18,644 bases of DNA from a bacterium (lineage in GTDB: Bacteria > Verrucomicrobiota > Kiritimatiellia > UBA8416 > CAMZLY01): contig DAOVUR010000010.1 in the NCBI GenBank assembly GCA_030632465.1, positions 1 to 18,644 on the forward strand. The letters run 5' to 3'. Under the pieces are notes generated by a model. It was not told the origin of the DNA and made no database searches. It was given only the letters and a program-made list of their open reading frames with translations. Below, in pieces: positions 1-5,960 of the stretch (positions are counted from its first letter, which is position 1; each line of letters starts with the position of its first letter). Position numbers and translations under genes: made by a program.

Positions 1-94
1 AATCTGCACCACCGGAAACCGCAACCAGTAGCAGATCACCCGAGGCGACCAGCCTACCGTCACTAATAGCGTTCTGTAATGATTTTATATACAT
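1..94 (-). CDS. tilS: tRNA(Ile)-lysidine synthase, N-terminal fragment
   Basis: Partial gene running off the left edge; only the first 31 codons are inside. Reading the minus strand from the ATG at 94 gives MYIKSLQNAISDGRLVASGD followed by LLLVAVSGGAD. The AVSGGAD stretch is the PP-loop (ATP pyrophosphatase) start of the TilS/MesJ and TtcA families. A position about 25 residues from the N terminus fits TilS, which adenylates and lysidinylates C34 of the AUA-reading tRNA(Ile). It lies downstream of serS on the same strand, separated by a 210 bp repeat-bearing spacer, so co-transcription is possible but unproven. TtcA or another N-type PP-loop ATPase is the alternative, since the distinguishing regions are outside the window. 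Confidence 0.75.
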   Translation of the reverse strand, partial: MYIKSLQNAISDGRLVASGDLLLVAVSGGAD

Positions 95-125
95 GAGACA
101 GTCCTATTTACTATTGATCCTCTTG

Positions 126-200
126 CACCCCCACGGTCTTGCCTGTCGTGAGCTTGCCTGTCGTGAGCTTGTCGAATCGGTCGAACCGGTGCCGTGGGTG
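126..200. repeat. Tandem 15-mer inside an imperfect inverted repeat between serS and tilS
   Basis: The 15-mer CTTGCCTGTCGTGAG occurs twice in perfect tandem at 138-152 and 153-167, and a third unit starts (CTTGTCGAA) and diverges. The block is flanked by CACCCCCACGG (126-136) and CCGTGGGTG (192-200), which can pair imperfectly. The phrase GTGAGCTTGTCGAA resembles short dispersed intergenic repeats seen in many environmental bacterial genomes (recalled, not searched). No gene is apparent between 95 and 304. Confidence 0.7.
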
Positions 201-289
201 AATAAGATTTGTTGAAAACGGCTATTTTTAATAGAAATCTTCCGTCCCAACGAGGCAAGCCCATTGGGGACGACAGTTTCGCCAGACGC

Positions 290-324
290 ACTATTCACTA
301 TTAGTTATTCACTATTCACTATTT
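290..324. repeat. TATTCAC-type dispersed repeat overlapping the 3' end of serS
   Basis: On the minus strand this reads as repeated AATAGTGAAT / AATAACTAATAGTG phrases. A 20-base stretch, AGTGAATAACTAATAGTGAA, is identical to one at 16324-16343. The last codons of serS (Val-Asn-Ser-Glu) and its stop lie inside the element. Confidence 0.75.
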
Positions 325-1582
325 TCTTCAGGCCGCCCATATATGGCACAAGAACATCAGGCAGAACAACAGATCCATCTTCCTGCTGTCCATTTTCAAG
401 AATCGCAACCACAAGACGCGGTAGCGCAACGCCAGACCCATTCAGCGTATGCACAAAACGAACCTTACCATTTTCGTCACGATAGCGTATTCCTGCCCTA
501 CGTGCCTGGAAATCTCTGAAGTTACTGCATGAAGAAACTTCTAACCAATCATTCTGACCTGGCGCCCACAACTCTATGTCATAACATTTAGAGGCTGCAA
601 AACTTATGTCGCCACTGCAAAGTGATAATACCCGATAGCATAAACCTAAACGCTGCAATACATCTTCGGCATTAACCAACAATGACTCAAGTTCGGCATC
701 AGATTTTGCGGGATCAACATACTTAACCATCTCTACTTTATCAAACTGATGAACCCGCAGTAAGCCGCGCGTCATCTTCCCGGCAGCTCCTGCTTCACGG
801 CGGAAACATGGCGTATAAGCAGTTAGATATACAGGAAGCTCTTGATCAATAATCTCTTCTCTGTAGATATTAGTCACCGGTACTTCTGCTGTAGGGATCA
901 AGTATAATCCATCTTCTGCTAAGTTATACATATCATCTGCCATCTTCGGAAGCTGCCCAGTACCAGTCATTGCATCTGCATTACATAAAAATGGCGGAGA
1001 TACTTCTAGGTAACCATGTTCTGTCGTATGCAGGTCCAGCATAAACTGTATTAAGGCACGCTCCAACTTAGCACCAACGCCCATGAAGAGCGGGAACCCT
1101 GCACCAGTCATCTTAGCCGCACGGGCAAAATCGAAGAGTTTCAGGTTATCCCCTATCTCAATATGTGTAAGTGGCTTAAAATCAAATTGCTTTGGTTCAC
1201 CATGTTGCTTAATAGTTTCATTAGCGCTTTCATCTAAACCAATTGGCGTTGTCTCATGTGGAAGATTAGGGATACTAAGCATTACTGCATTTAGATCGTC
1301 AGTAGTTGCCTGTGCCTGTTTATCAAGTGCACTGATCTTTTCACCCATCTCGCGCACTGATGCTTGAATCGCAGCTGTATCCTCGCCACGCTTCTTGGCG
1401 GCACCAATATCCTTGGATACCTTATTACGATCCCCTTTGAGTGCCTCTACTTTAGTTAATAAGGCGCGCCTAATCTCATCAAACTCAAGTACCGAATCAA
1501 CAACATCGGCATCAGCACCACGCGATTTCAATCCCTGACGCACAGTATCAGGATCTTCTCTTAATAATTTTATATCTAACAT
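305..1582 (-). CDS. serS: Seryl-tRNA synthetase
   Basis: Cytoplasmic class II aminoacyl-tRNA synthetase that charges tRNA(Ser), and also tRNA(Sec) where present, with serine. The 425 residues match the usual bacterial length of about 420-430. Residues 1-110 form the charged, helical tRNA-binding arm (coiled coil about 30-100). The catalytic domain follows, with the TAEVP serine/ATP-site motif at 231-235, motif 2 around 259-283 (CFRREAGAAGKMTRGLLRVH) and motif 3 around 386-400 (GVALPRLVVAILENGQ). The ATG at 1582 is preceded by AAAAGGA with a 7-base gap, a good ribosome-binding site. The extreme C terminus (IVNSE) is encoded by a dispersed repeat, and the natural end is probably near YMGGLKK. 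The transcript may continue into tilS. Confidence 0.97.
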   Translation of the reverse strand: MLDIKLLREDPDTVRQGLKSRGADADVVDSVLEFDEIRRALLTKVEALKGDRNKVSKDIGAAKKRGEDTAAIQASVREMGEKISALDKQAQATTDDLNAVMLSIPNLPHETTPIGLDESANETIKQHGEPKQFDFKPLTHIEIGDNLKLFDFARAAKMTGAGFPLFMGVGAKLERALIQFMLDLHTTEHGYLEVSPPFLCNADAMTGTGQLPKMADDMYNLAEDGLYLIPTAEVPVTNIYREEIIDQELPVYLTAYTPCFRREAGAAGKMTRGLLRVHQFDKVEMVKYVDPAKSDAELESLLVNAEDVLQRLGLCYRVLSLCSGDISFAASKCYDIELWAPGQNDWLEVSSCSNFRDFQARRAGIRYRDENGKVRFVHTLNGSGVALPRLVVAILENGQQEDGSVVLPDVLVPYMGGLKKIVNSE

Positions 1583-1786
1583 TGCTTAGTCCTTTTCATG
1601 TTTCGCGTAACAATAACAGTCATAATTCTATTTTGAAAGAATAAAGCGCACTAGCGCATTTACTTCTAGGGGATTTTTTATCGTAATCGTAATCGTACTC
1701 CTAATCATAATCAACTGATTCAGTTCTTTTGTTGCTTTACGCAATCTTCGTATAATTTCTGTAGAGCAGGCCTTCTCGCCTATCTT

Positions 1787-1806
1787 AACAGCTTTGGAAA
1801 GCTGTT
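1787..1806. repeat. Perfect 9-bp palindrome (hairpin)
   Basis: AACAGCTTT-GG-AAAGCTGTT is a perfect inverted repeat. On the plus strand it is followed by a short TTTTA, so it could act as a weak intrinsic terminator, but no plus-strand gene precedes it. It sits next to a TAGAGCRG phrase and is probably part of the repeat mosaic. Confidence 0.5.
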
Positions 1807-1825
1807 TTACTTGCACTGTGTGGTA

Positions 1826-1848
1826 GTGACCTATCTCCGAGAGGTCAC
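1826..1848. repeat. Hairpin GTGACCT / AGGTCAC
   Basis: Seven-base perfect arms (1826-1832 and 1842-1848) enclose the loop ATCTCCGAG. The arms and the CTCCGA loop resemble the GTGACGTCTCCGACGGAG arms of the larger element at 18164-18377, suggesting the same dispersed family. Confidence 0.5.
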
Positions 1849-1948
1849 ACTTCTGGATATCTCTCTAATATTTGCTTTAACATATGCGTTTAAACAGGTA
1901 TATAGATAGTCACGAATAGATAGCACACAGAATAAGGGTAATAAAAAC

Positions 1949-3349
1949 ATGAAGAGAACAGCGATTTTACTGATATTAATGATCTCATTTGCTAATGCTG
2001 ACACTACAGACAGCTCTGAGGCAACAAGAAAGCAGAATAAAACTCATGTTGACACCATTTATAAGGCTCGCTTAAAGGCAAATAAAGATAACCCCAATAT
2101 ACTTATACTACCAGGACTAGAAGCAAATCGCATAACTAAGAAGATATATGTAGTAGCTGAAGCAACGGGGCTAGAAGCTGGCGCAACAGCTGAATACTTT
2201 CTGATTGGCGAACAGAGCGGACATGACTATGAAGCTTTAGCAATATCATTTGCTCTTCCCAGCGCCATACGCAAAGCGCTCATATTTATTGGCATGACCC
2301 CCGGCCGACCCGTCAACCAAACAATCATGCAGTTCTGGCCAAAAGGCGAACGCGTCACGATGCGTTTCCGCAAAACGAAACAACCTAACTCAAAATACAT
2401 ACCCATAGAGTCATTAATAAAAAACAGCAATACCGGCAAAATCATCCCTGCATCAGGCTTTGTATTTACGGGATCAAGATTACTAATATCAAAAACAAAC
2501 TCCGCAATGCAATCGTTAGCTGCCGATGAATTTGACCCCAAATCTATTGCCGCTAATTATAATGAAATTGATTCTATTTTGGACCTCCCGAGAATAGCAG
2601 GTAAAAGTGAAGTTTATAAATCACAGGTAGTAAATGGCGACTACTCTTTTACGCCCGGCGAATTACTAGATATCATAATTGAACCTGAGCACAAAGATGG
2701 CAAAACTCGTGTTCGCGATTTCGCCATGAAGATCAACTGGTCACCAGCAACAACCAACAGCCAGGAAAGTATGATTTTTGACCTAAGTGACACAAAAGAG
2801 ACCATCCTTACTAACGCACCACTACCCGATCTGCTTGAAAAGTTTAAGGATATCATTAATGCAGGTTACGACCCTTTTGTAACTATAACATTTACTGATG
2901 ATCTTCCTTTGCAGACAGTCAAAAAGCTTTGTACCATTCTAACTATTCTAGATTCAGAAAAAGGGATAAGAATAGAAGCACCTACCAAAGGGCAACTCTA
3001 TTATAAATCGTTTGTACCAGAAGAAGATCTACGCAAGCGTCAAAACCGTACTCCACTCAAATGGGAGATTCATGTGCAGATGATTGATGGGAAAGCAGAA
3101 TATAGCCTAACCAATATTGAGGCTATATGGGAAAATAACGCCACTAAAGCAACCCTTGCCATAACCGAACATACAATTAGCGATAAATACGCACTACTAA
3201 AGATCTTAAAATCAAAAGAAGTCGGAATCCCTGTCATGCTCCTATTCGCACAGCCAGATGTGACCTATAAAGCAGTAATGGGTATTGTAGAACCTGTTAC
3301 ATCGACATATAGCGTTGTGCATATCTTTATTGGAAATGCGTTGCCATAA
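1949..3349 (+). CDS. Secreted YdjY-like protein, 466 aa
   Basis: Residues 1-17 are a typical signal peptide (MKRTAILLILMISFANA, then D), so the product is exported. Residues about 50-130 (ILPGLEANRITKKIYVVAEA, EYFLIGEQSGHDYEALAISF, GMTPGRPV) resemble YdjY-domain proteins: a short beta-rich segment with an (E/D)-(H/Y)-E-A-L signature near 92-97. No enzymatic function is established for that family. The C-terminal part (about 280-466) contains two segments, VTITFTDDLPLQTVKKL and VMLLFAQPDVTYKAVMGIV, whose pattern loosely recalls ExbD/TolR periplasmic domains; this is inference. The ATG at 1949 has a weak AAGGG ten bases upstream. The gene stands alone between repeat-rich spacers and converges with the export cluster. 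Confidence 0.8.
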   Translation: MKRTAILLILMISFANADTTDSSEATRKQNKTHVDTIYKARLKANKDNPNILILPGLEANRITKKIYVVAEATGLEAGATAEYFLIGEQSGHDYEALAISFALPSAIRKALIFIGMTPGRPVNQTIMQFWPKGERVTMRFRKTKQPNSKYIPIESLIKNSNTGKIIPASGFVFTGSRLLISKTNSAMQSLAADEFDPKSIAANYNEIDSILDLPRIAGKSEVYKSQVVNGDYSFTPGELLDIIIEPEHKDGKTRVRDFAMKINWSPATTNSQESMIFDLSDTKETILTNAPLPDLLEKFKDIINAGYDPFVTITFTDDLPLQTVKKLCTILTILDSEKGIRIEAPTKGQLYYKSFVPEEDLRKRQNRTPLKWEIHVQMIDGKAEYSLTNIEAIWENNATKATLAITEHTISDKYALLKILKSKEVGIPVMLLFAQPDVTYKAVMGIVEPVTSTYSVVHIFIGNALP

Positions 3350-3648
3350 TGATTTTCACAACCGTTCGCTTCACTCACTTGAGTAAGAGAGACGGTGCGC
3401 TACAAAAAATATTTCACATGGATAAACAGGATGAATAGGATTACTGCTCGACGGTAGACTTAACCATGAAGAGTTGAAGACCATGAAGAAAGACCGCTCT
3501 ACGGGTGTTGGCAAAATCATTCGGAGCAAAATCATTTTCTGCTCTACTGAAAAATTTATTTAGGGCAATACTATTAAGGAAAGTGTAGCTGTTTATATTC
3601 AATTTTTAACCTTAACCCATTTTCTTTTGCGCCGCAGGCCTGACTACA

Positions 3649-3726
3649 TGGTGTTAAATTTATCTGCTGAAGAATCAGGCTTCGCACGCTACGCCCGACA
3701 CGGTGAAGCAGGTAAATTTAACACCA
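3649..3726. repeat. Inverted repeat, 20-base arms, 38-base loop
   Basis: The left arm TGGTGTTAAATTTATCTGCT (3649-3668) pairs with AGCAGGTAAATTTAACACCA (3707-3726) at 19 of 20 positions. The loop contains GGCTTCGCACGCTACGCCCG. There is no T-tract adjacent to the stem, so it is not a standard intrinsic terminator. It lies between two convergent genes and may nevertheless affect transcript ends. Confidence 0.8.
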
Positions 3727-3741
3727 TTACCGCCGAGCAAA

Positions 3742-3771
3742 AATGATTCTGTCACCAATGATTCTGTCACC
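3742..3771. repeat. Perfect tandem duplication of a 15-mer
   Basis: AATGATTCTGTCACC occurs twice head to tail (3742-3756, 3757-3771). The related phrase GCAAAATCATT, seen as its reverse complement AATGATTTTGC, is also arranged at a 15-base period at 3511 and 3526, so the two pairs look like one family in opposite orientations. Confidence 0.75.
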
Positions 3772-3943
3772 ATTTTCATAGTGCACAGTAGCCCGCACCA
3801 TAGAGCAGTTTTGTGCCTTCTGCGCCTTTTCGCGGCTATATTTTATCTTTTCTTCATGTACTTCATGCGCTTCATGGTAGAAATTTTCATAACTCACCGC
3901 ACCGTAGACCGTGGACCGTAGACCATTTTGATAGCGCACCGTA

Positions 3944-4561
3944 TTACCTCGGCGGCTTGGCGGCATCAGCTTTCCAATACTTCTGCACCATCTTATCTGC
4001 TTCAGCATAATCCTCTGATCCCTTGATAAGCTGAAGGGAACTCATAGCTTCCACAAATCGCCCATCAGCAGCATAGAGACTTGAGAGTACGGCATGATTA
4101 TACGAATTCCAGTAATCCCACTCCACATACTCTTCCCAGTATATAGTGGCATCCTTAATAGAACGCATGCACAATAGTTGTGTTTTAATAAACGGAAGAG
4201 GCATAAGATAACGATTCAAGGCTAACCCGCGGTCACATAATGCCTCGGCTAGCTTAATATAGTAGATTTTTTCCGACCCTTCACTCTTCTCACTCCGAGC
4301 AAATGCCTCTTCAGCACCCCAGCTTAATAATAGGTGATTATATGGGTATAGCTTTTGAGCCTTCTGACACTGAAGAAAAATATCATTGTTCTCTGGCTGA
4401 AAGTCACTAGGGACCAGCTGGTTATTTTTTGTTTTGAAATATATCGCCTGCGCAGCCCCTACACGTACGCTATAAACAATATAAAACAGCGATATAGATA
4501 GTAGCATTAAGCCTATCACCTTTAATAAAGAACGACTATTGCTGGACGGACTCTGCAACAT
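3944..4561 (-). CDS. Membrane-anchored TPR-like protein at the end of the EPS cluster
   Basis: Not a family I recognise with certainty. From the ATG at 4561 the product is 205 aa. One hydrophobic helix (VIGLMLLSISLFYIVYSV) lies near residues 14-32, preceded by a short polar tail. The rest is helical and probably periplasmic. Segments such as ALCDRGLALNRYLMPLPFIK and NHAVLSSLYAADGRFVEAMS look like degenerate tetratricopeptide helices. A longer GTG-started version (from 4612) would overlap the upstream gene by 43 bases and lacks a ribosome-binding site, so the internal ATG, with AAAGGA upstream, is preferred. It is the last gene of the minus-strand export cluster, nine bases after the previous stop. 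A role in polymer synthesis or export is inferred from position only. Resemblance to TPR tails of O-antigen-ligase-type proteins is possible. Confidence 0.7.
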   Translation of the reverse strand: MLQSPSSNSRSLLKVIGLMLLSISLFYIVYSVRVGAAQAIYFKTKNNQLVPSDFQPENNDIFLQCQKAQKLYPYNHLLLSWGAEEAFARSEKSEGSEKIYYIKLAEALCDRGLALNRYLMPLPFIKTQLLCMRSIKDATIYWEEYVEWDYWNSYNHAVLSSLYAADGRFVEAMSSLQLIKGSEDYAEADKMVQKYWKADAAKPPR

Positions 4562-4569
4562 GGCTAACT

Positions 4570-5130
4570 CTATTCCTTTGGCAATGCTTCTGTTTTCGAC
4601 GGTATTAACCACTGCTGCTTAAGCTTTTCTGCAATAGCAGATGCTTTATCAACATTCTTACGCGCTACTGCTGATGCTTTATCAGCTTTTTTGAAATATG
4701 TTCTATTACTTATTATATTATTGGTATTAGCGGCAATTGCACTAAGTTGTATCTCCACGCTATGTAGTGACGATGTAACTACAGAAATGTAGGTAGATAT
4801 TTTTGATATCTGCATCAAAACATCCTCTTCAGAATCCCACACATCACCTAGTAGCTTAACCATGGATTTTACATCAGAAGTATCACCTGCATATAACTTT
4901 GCCGTAATAACTTTTTCTGCATCATTAAAGGTAGCAATCACATTAGACAAAGCATTCAGCGAGATATCCATCGCCACTGTGGCATCAGAACTAATCGTAG
5001 CTGATACTTTTTCTAGCTTGGCGCGATCTGTTTTTGTGGAATCTATAGAGCCAGCAATCAAACAGTCTGCAAGCGATATAAAGATCATTATAGCCAGTAG
5101 GCAGAAGGATGTTTTTATCCGAAATATCAT
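4570..5130 (-). CDS. Secreted helical protein of unknown function in the EPS cluster
   Basis: 186 aa, unrecognised. The N terminus (FRIKTSFCLLAIMIFISLAD) is a signal peptide or anchor, with likely cleavage around CLIAG-S. The mature part is almost entirely helical, rich in Ala, Ser, Lys and Asp and poor in aromatics. Heptad-like spacing runs through TISSDATVAMDISLNALSNV and ISTYISVVTSSLHSVEIQLS, so a coiled-coil or helical-bundle periplasmic protein is likely. Near the C terminus a short repeat occurs: KADKASAVARK then NVDKASAIAEK. The ATG at 5130 has AGAGG eight bases upstream. It lies 54 bases after the Wza-like stop and nine bases before the next ATG, consistent with one operon. Function in EPS assembly is inferred from context. 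Confidence 0.72.
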   Translation of the reverse strand: MIFRIKTSFCLLAIMIFISLADCLIAGSIDSTKTDRAKLEKVSATISSDATVAMDISLNALSNVIATFNDAEKVITAKLYAGDTSDVKSMVKLLGDVWDSEEDVLMQISKISTYISVVTSSLHSVEIQLSAIAANTNNIISNRTYFKKADKASAVARKNVDKASAIAEKLKQQWLIPSKTEALPKE

Positions 5131-5184
5131 TACGAAGACCTCTTACTAATCATTTTAGATAAAACACGAACTAGATGCGTATCA

Positions 5185-5955
5185 CTATTTCCACAAGATA
5201 CGGCGTGGAACATTAATTATATCACCTGGGTGAATCAAAGGATCTGCATCTTGCCTCTTGGCAATACGGTGACAATTGAAAACCATCGGTTCCTTATTCA
5301 ATCTTAGCACCGTAACTTTGGATAACTTAGCGAAATCAGTATATCCACCAGCAGCAGTAATTGCCTGTAACAATGTACGGTCGCCAATCAGCGGGTAATT
5401 CCCCACTTTCTTGACCTCACCCCTAATAAAATACTCATCAGCCATAGCCATAACAACCACCGACAAGTCTGTGTAAAAACCACTATTGATATATGCATCA
5501 CGAATACTACGCTCTGCTGCAGAAGTACCAACACCAACAATCTCGACCTCTCCAATCAGCGGCATACTGATTCTACCAAAATTATCAATACTTTCGTTAA
5601 CTTCAACTTGCTCTGGGATACCGTACAAACAGACCGTCACCATATCACCATGCTTAAGCTTACGCATGCGCTGCACTTTTCCACCCTGTCCGTCAACCGA
5701 ACCATCACTCTTAGTAGCTGCTACCGCAACAGGCTTAACCTCAACCGGTTTCTGCTGCTTAGCTTTTGTAACCTTCTTCGGTTCTGCCTTCTTGGTAACT
5801 TCATAAGTACGATGCGCAACTACTGGCTGATATCGTTCTAGCCTTTTATTGTTTTGACTGCTACTAGCACACCCTTGAAAGACAACGGCCATAACCACCA
5901 GTGGTAACAACTGTTTTTTCATAAATGAATAGCTATTAAATATATTATATCTCAT
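5185..5955 (-). CDS. Wza-like polysaccharide export lipoprotein
   Basis: Outer-membrane polysaccharide export protein that would form the periplasm/outer-membrane conduit for EPS. The signal peptide LLPLVVMAVVFQGC ends in a lipobox-like FQGC, with the lipidated Cys at 29. A Lys/Pro/Val-rich linker follows (about 50-98), then a poly-export domain (about 98-172, LKHGDMVTVCLYGIPEQVEV through DLSVVVMA). One SLBB-type beta-grasp domain comes next (about 175-225, YFIRGEVKKVGNYPLIGDRT, ITAAGGYT), and the protein ends HPGDIINVPRRILW. At 256 aa it is shorter than E. coli Wza and close to the single-SLBB export proteins of exosortase-type EPS loci. The ATG at 5955 lies five bases after the upstream stop; an ATG at 5922 gives a more classical signal peptide (MKKQLLP). 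Neither has a strong ribosome-binding site. Confidence 0.9.
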   Translation of the reverse strand: MRYNIFNSYSFMKKQLLPLVVMAVVFQGCASSSQNNKRLERYQPVVAHRTYEVTKKAEPKKVTKAKQQKPVEVKPVAVAATKSDGSVDGQGGKVQRMRKLKHGDMVTVCLYGIPEQVEVNESIDNFGRISMPLIGEVEIVGVGTSAAERSIRDAYINSGFYTDLSVVVMAMADEYFIRGEVKKVGNYPLIGDRTLLQAITAAGGYTDFAKLSKVTVLRLNKEPMVFNCHRIAKRQDADPLIHPGDIINVPRRILWK

Positions 5956-5960
5956 GTTGT

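Larger units (their letters stand above)
1583..1948. other. Intergenic region with repeat fragments, no convincing gene
   Basis: 366 bp between divergent serS and the plus-strand gene at 1949. It contains a tandem six-base CGTAAT-type run (1681-1697), a copy of the recurring CTGTAGAGCAGG phrase (1759-1770), and two hairpins annotated separately. A GTG-started 62-codon frame crosses it on the minus strand (1816-1628) without a ribosome-binding site. Its end (ELNQLIMI...TIKN) weakly recalls the tail of four-helix-bundle 23S-IVS-type proteins, but it reads straight through the repeats and is not called. Promoters for both flanking genes should lie here; none was convincing. Confidence 0.6.
3350..3943. 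repeat. Intergenic mosaic of short dispersed repeats
   Basis: About 590 bp without a believable gene. Phrases in order: an imperfect hairpin with ACCGT/ACGGT ends and ACTCA/TGAGT core (about 3362-3397); a CATGGATAAACAGGATGAAT phrase (3416-3435); CATGAAGAG/CATGAAGAA (3464-3490); CCGCTCTACGGG (3494-3505); GCAAAATCATT twice at a 15-base period (3511, 3526); CTGCTCTACTGA (3539-3550); a long inverted repeat (3649-3726); AATGATTCTGTCACC twice in tandem (3742-3771); CCATAGAGCAG (3798-3808); GCGCCTTTTCGCGGC; TTCATGTACTTCATGCGCTT; and CCGTAGACCGTGGACCGTAG (3903-3922). Open frames here merely translate the repeats. Confidence 0.75.

Noticed and set aside
1628..1816. 62-codon minus-strand frame upstream of serS
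   Set aside because: GTG start without ribosome-binding site, and the frame runs through a tandem hexamer, a TAGAGCRG phrase and a palindrome. The weak resemblance to the tail of four-helix-bundle proteins is insufficient.
3649..3726. Integron attC site
   Set aside because: It lacks the conserved R'/R'' core (GTTRRRY) and no integrase or cassette-like array is present.
3727..4008. 93-codon minus-strand frame (HEAHEVHEEK-like peptide)
   Set aside because: It is a translation of the dispersed repeats; the repetitive peptide reflects near-tandem DNA phrases, and it overlaps the 3' end of the real gene at 3944-4561.
4562..4612. 17-residue N-terminal extension of the TPR-like protein
   Set aside because: It would need a GTG start without ribosome-binding site and overlap the preceding gene by 43 bases; the ATG at 4561 places a TM helix in the usual N-terminal position.
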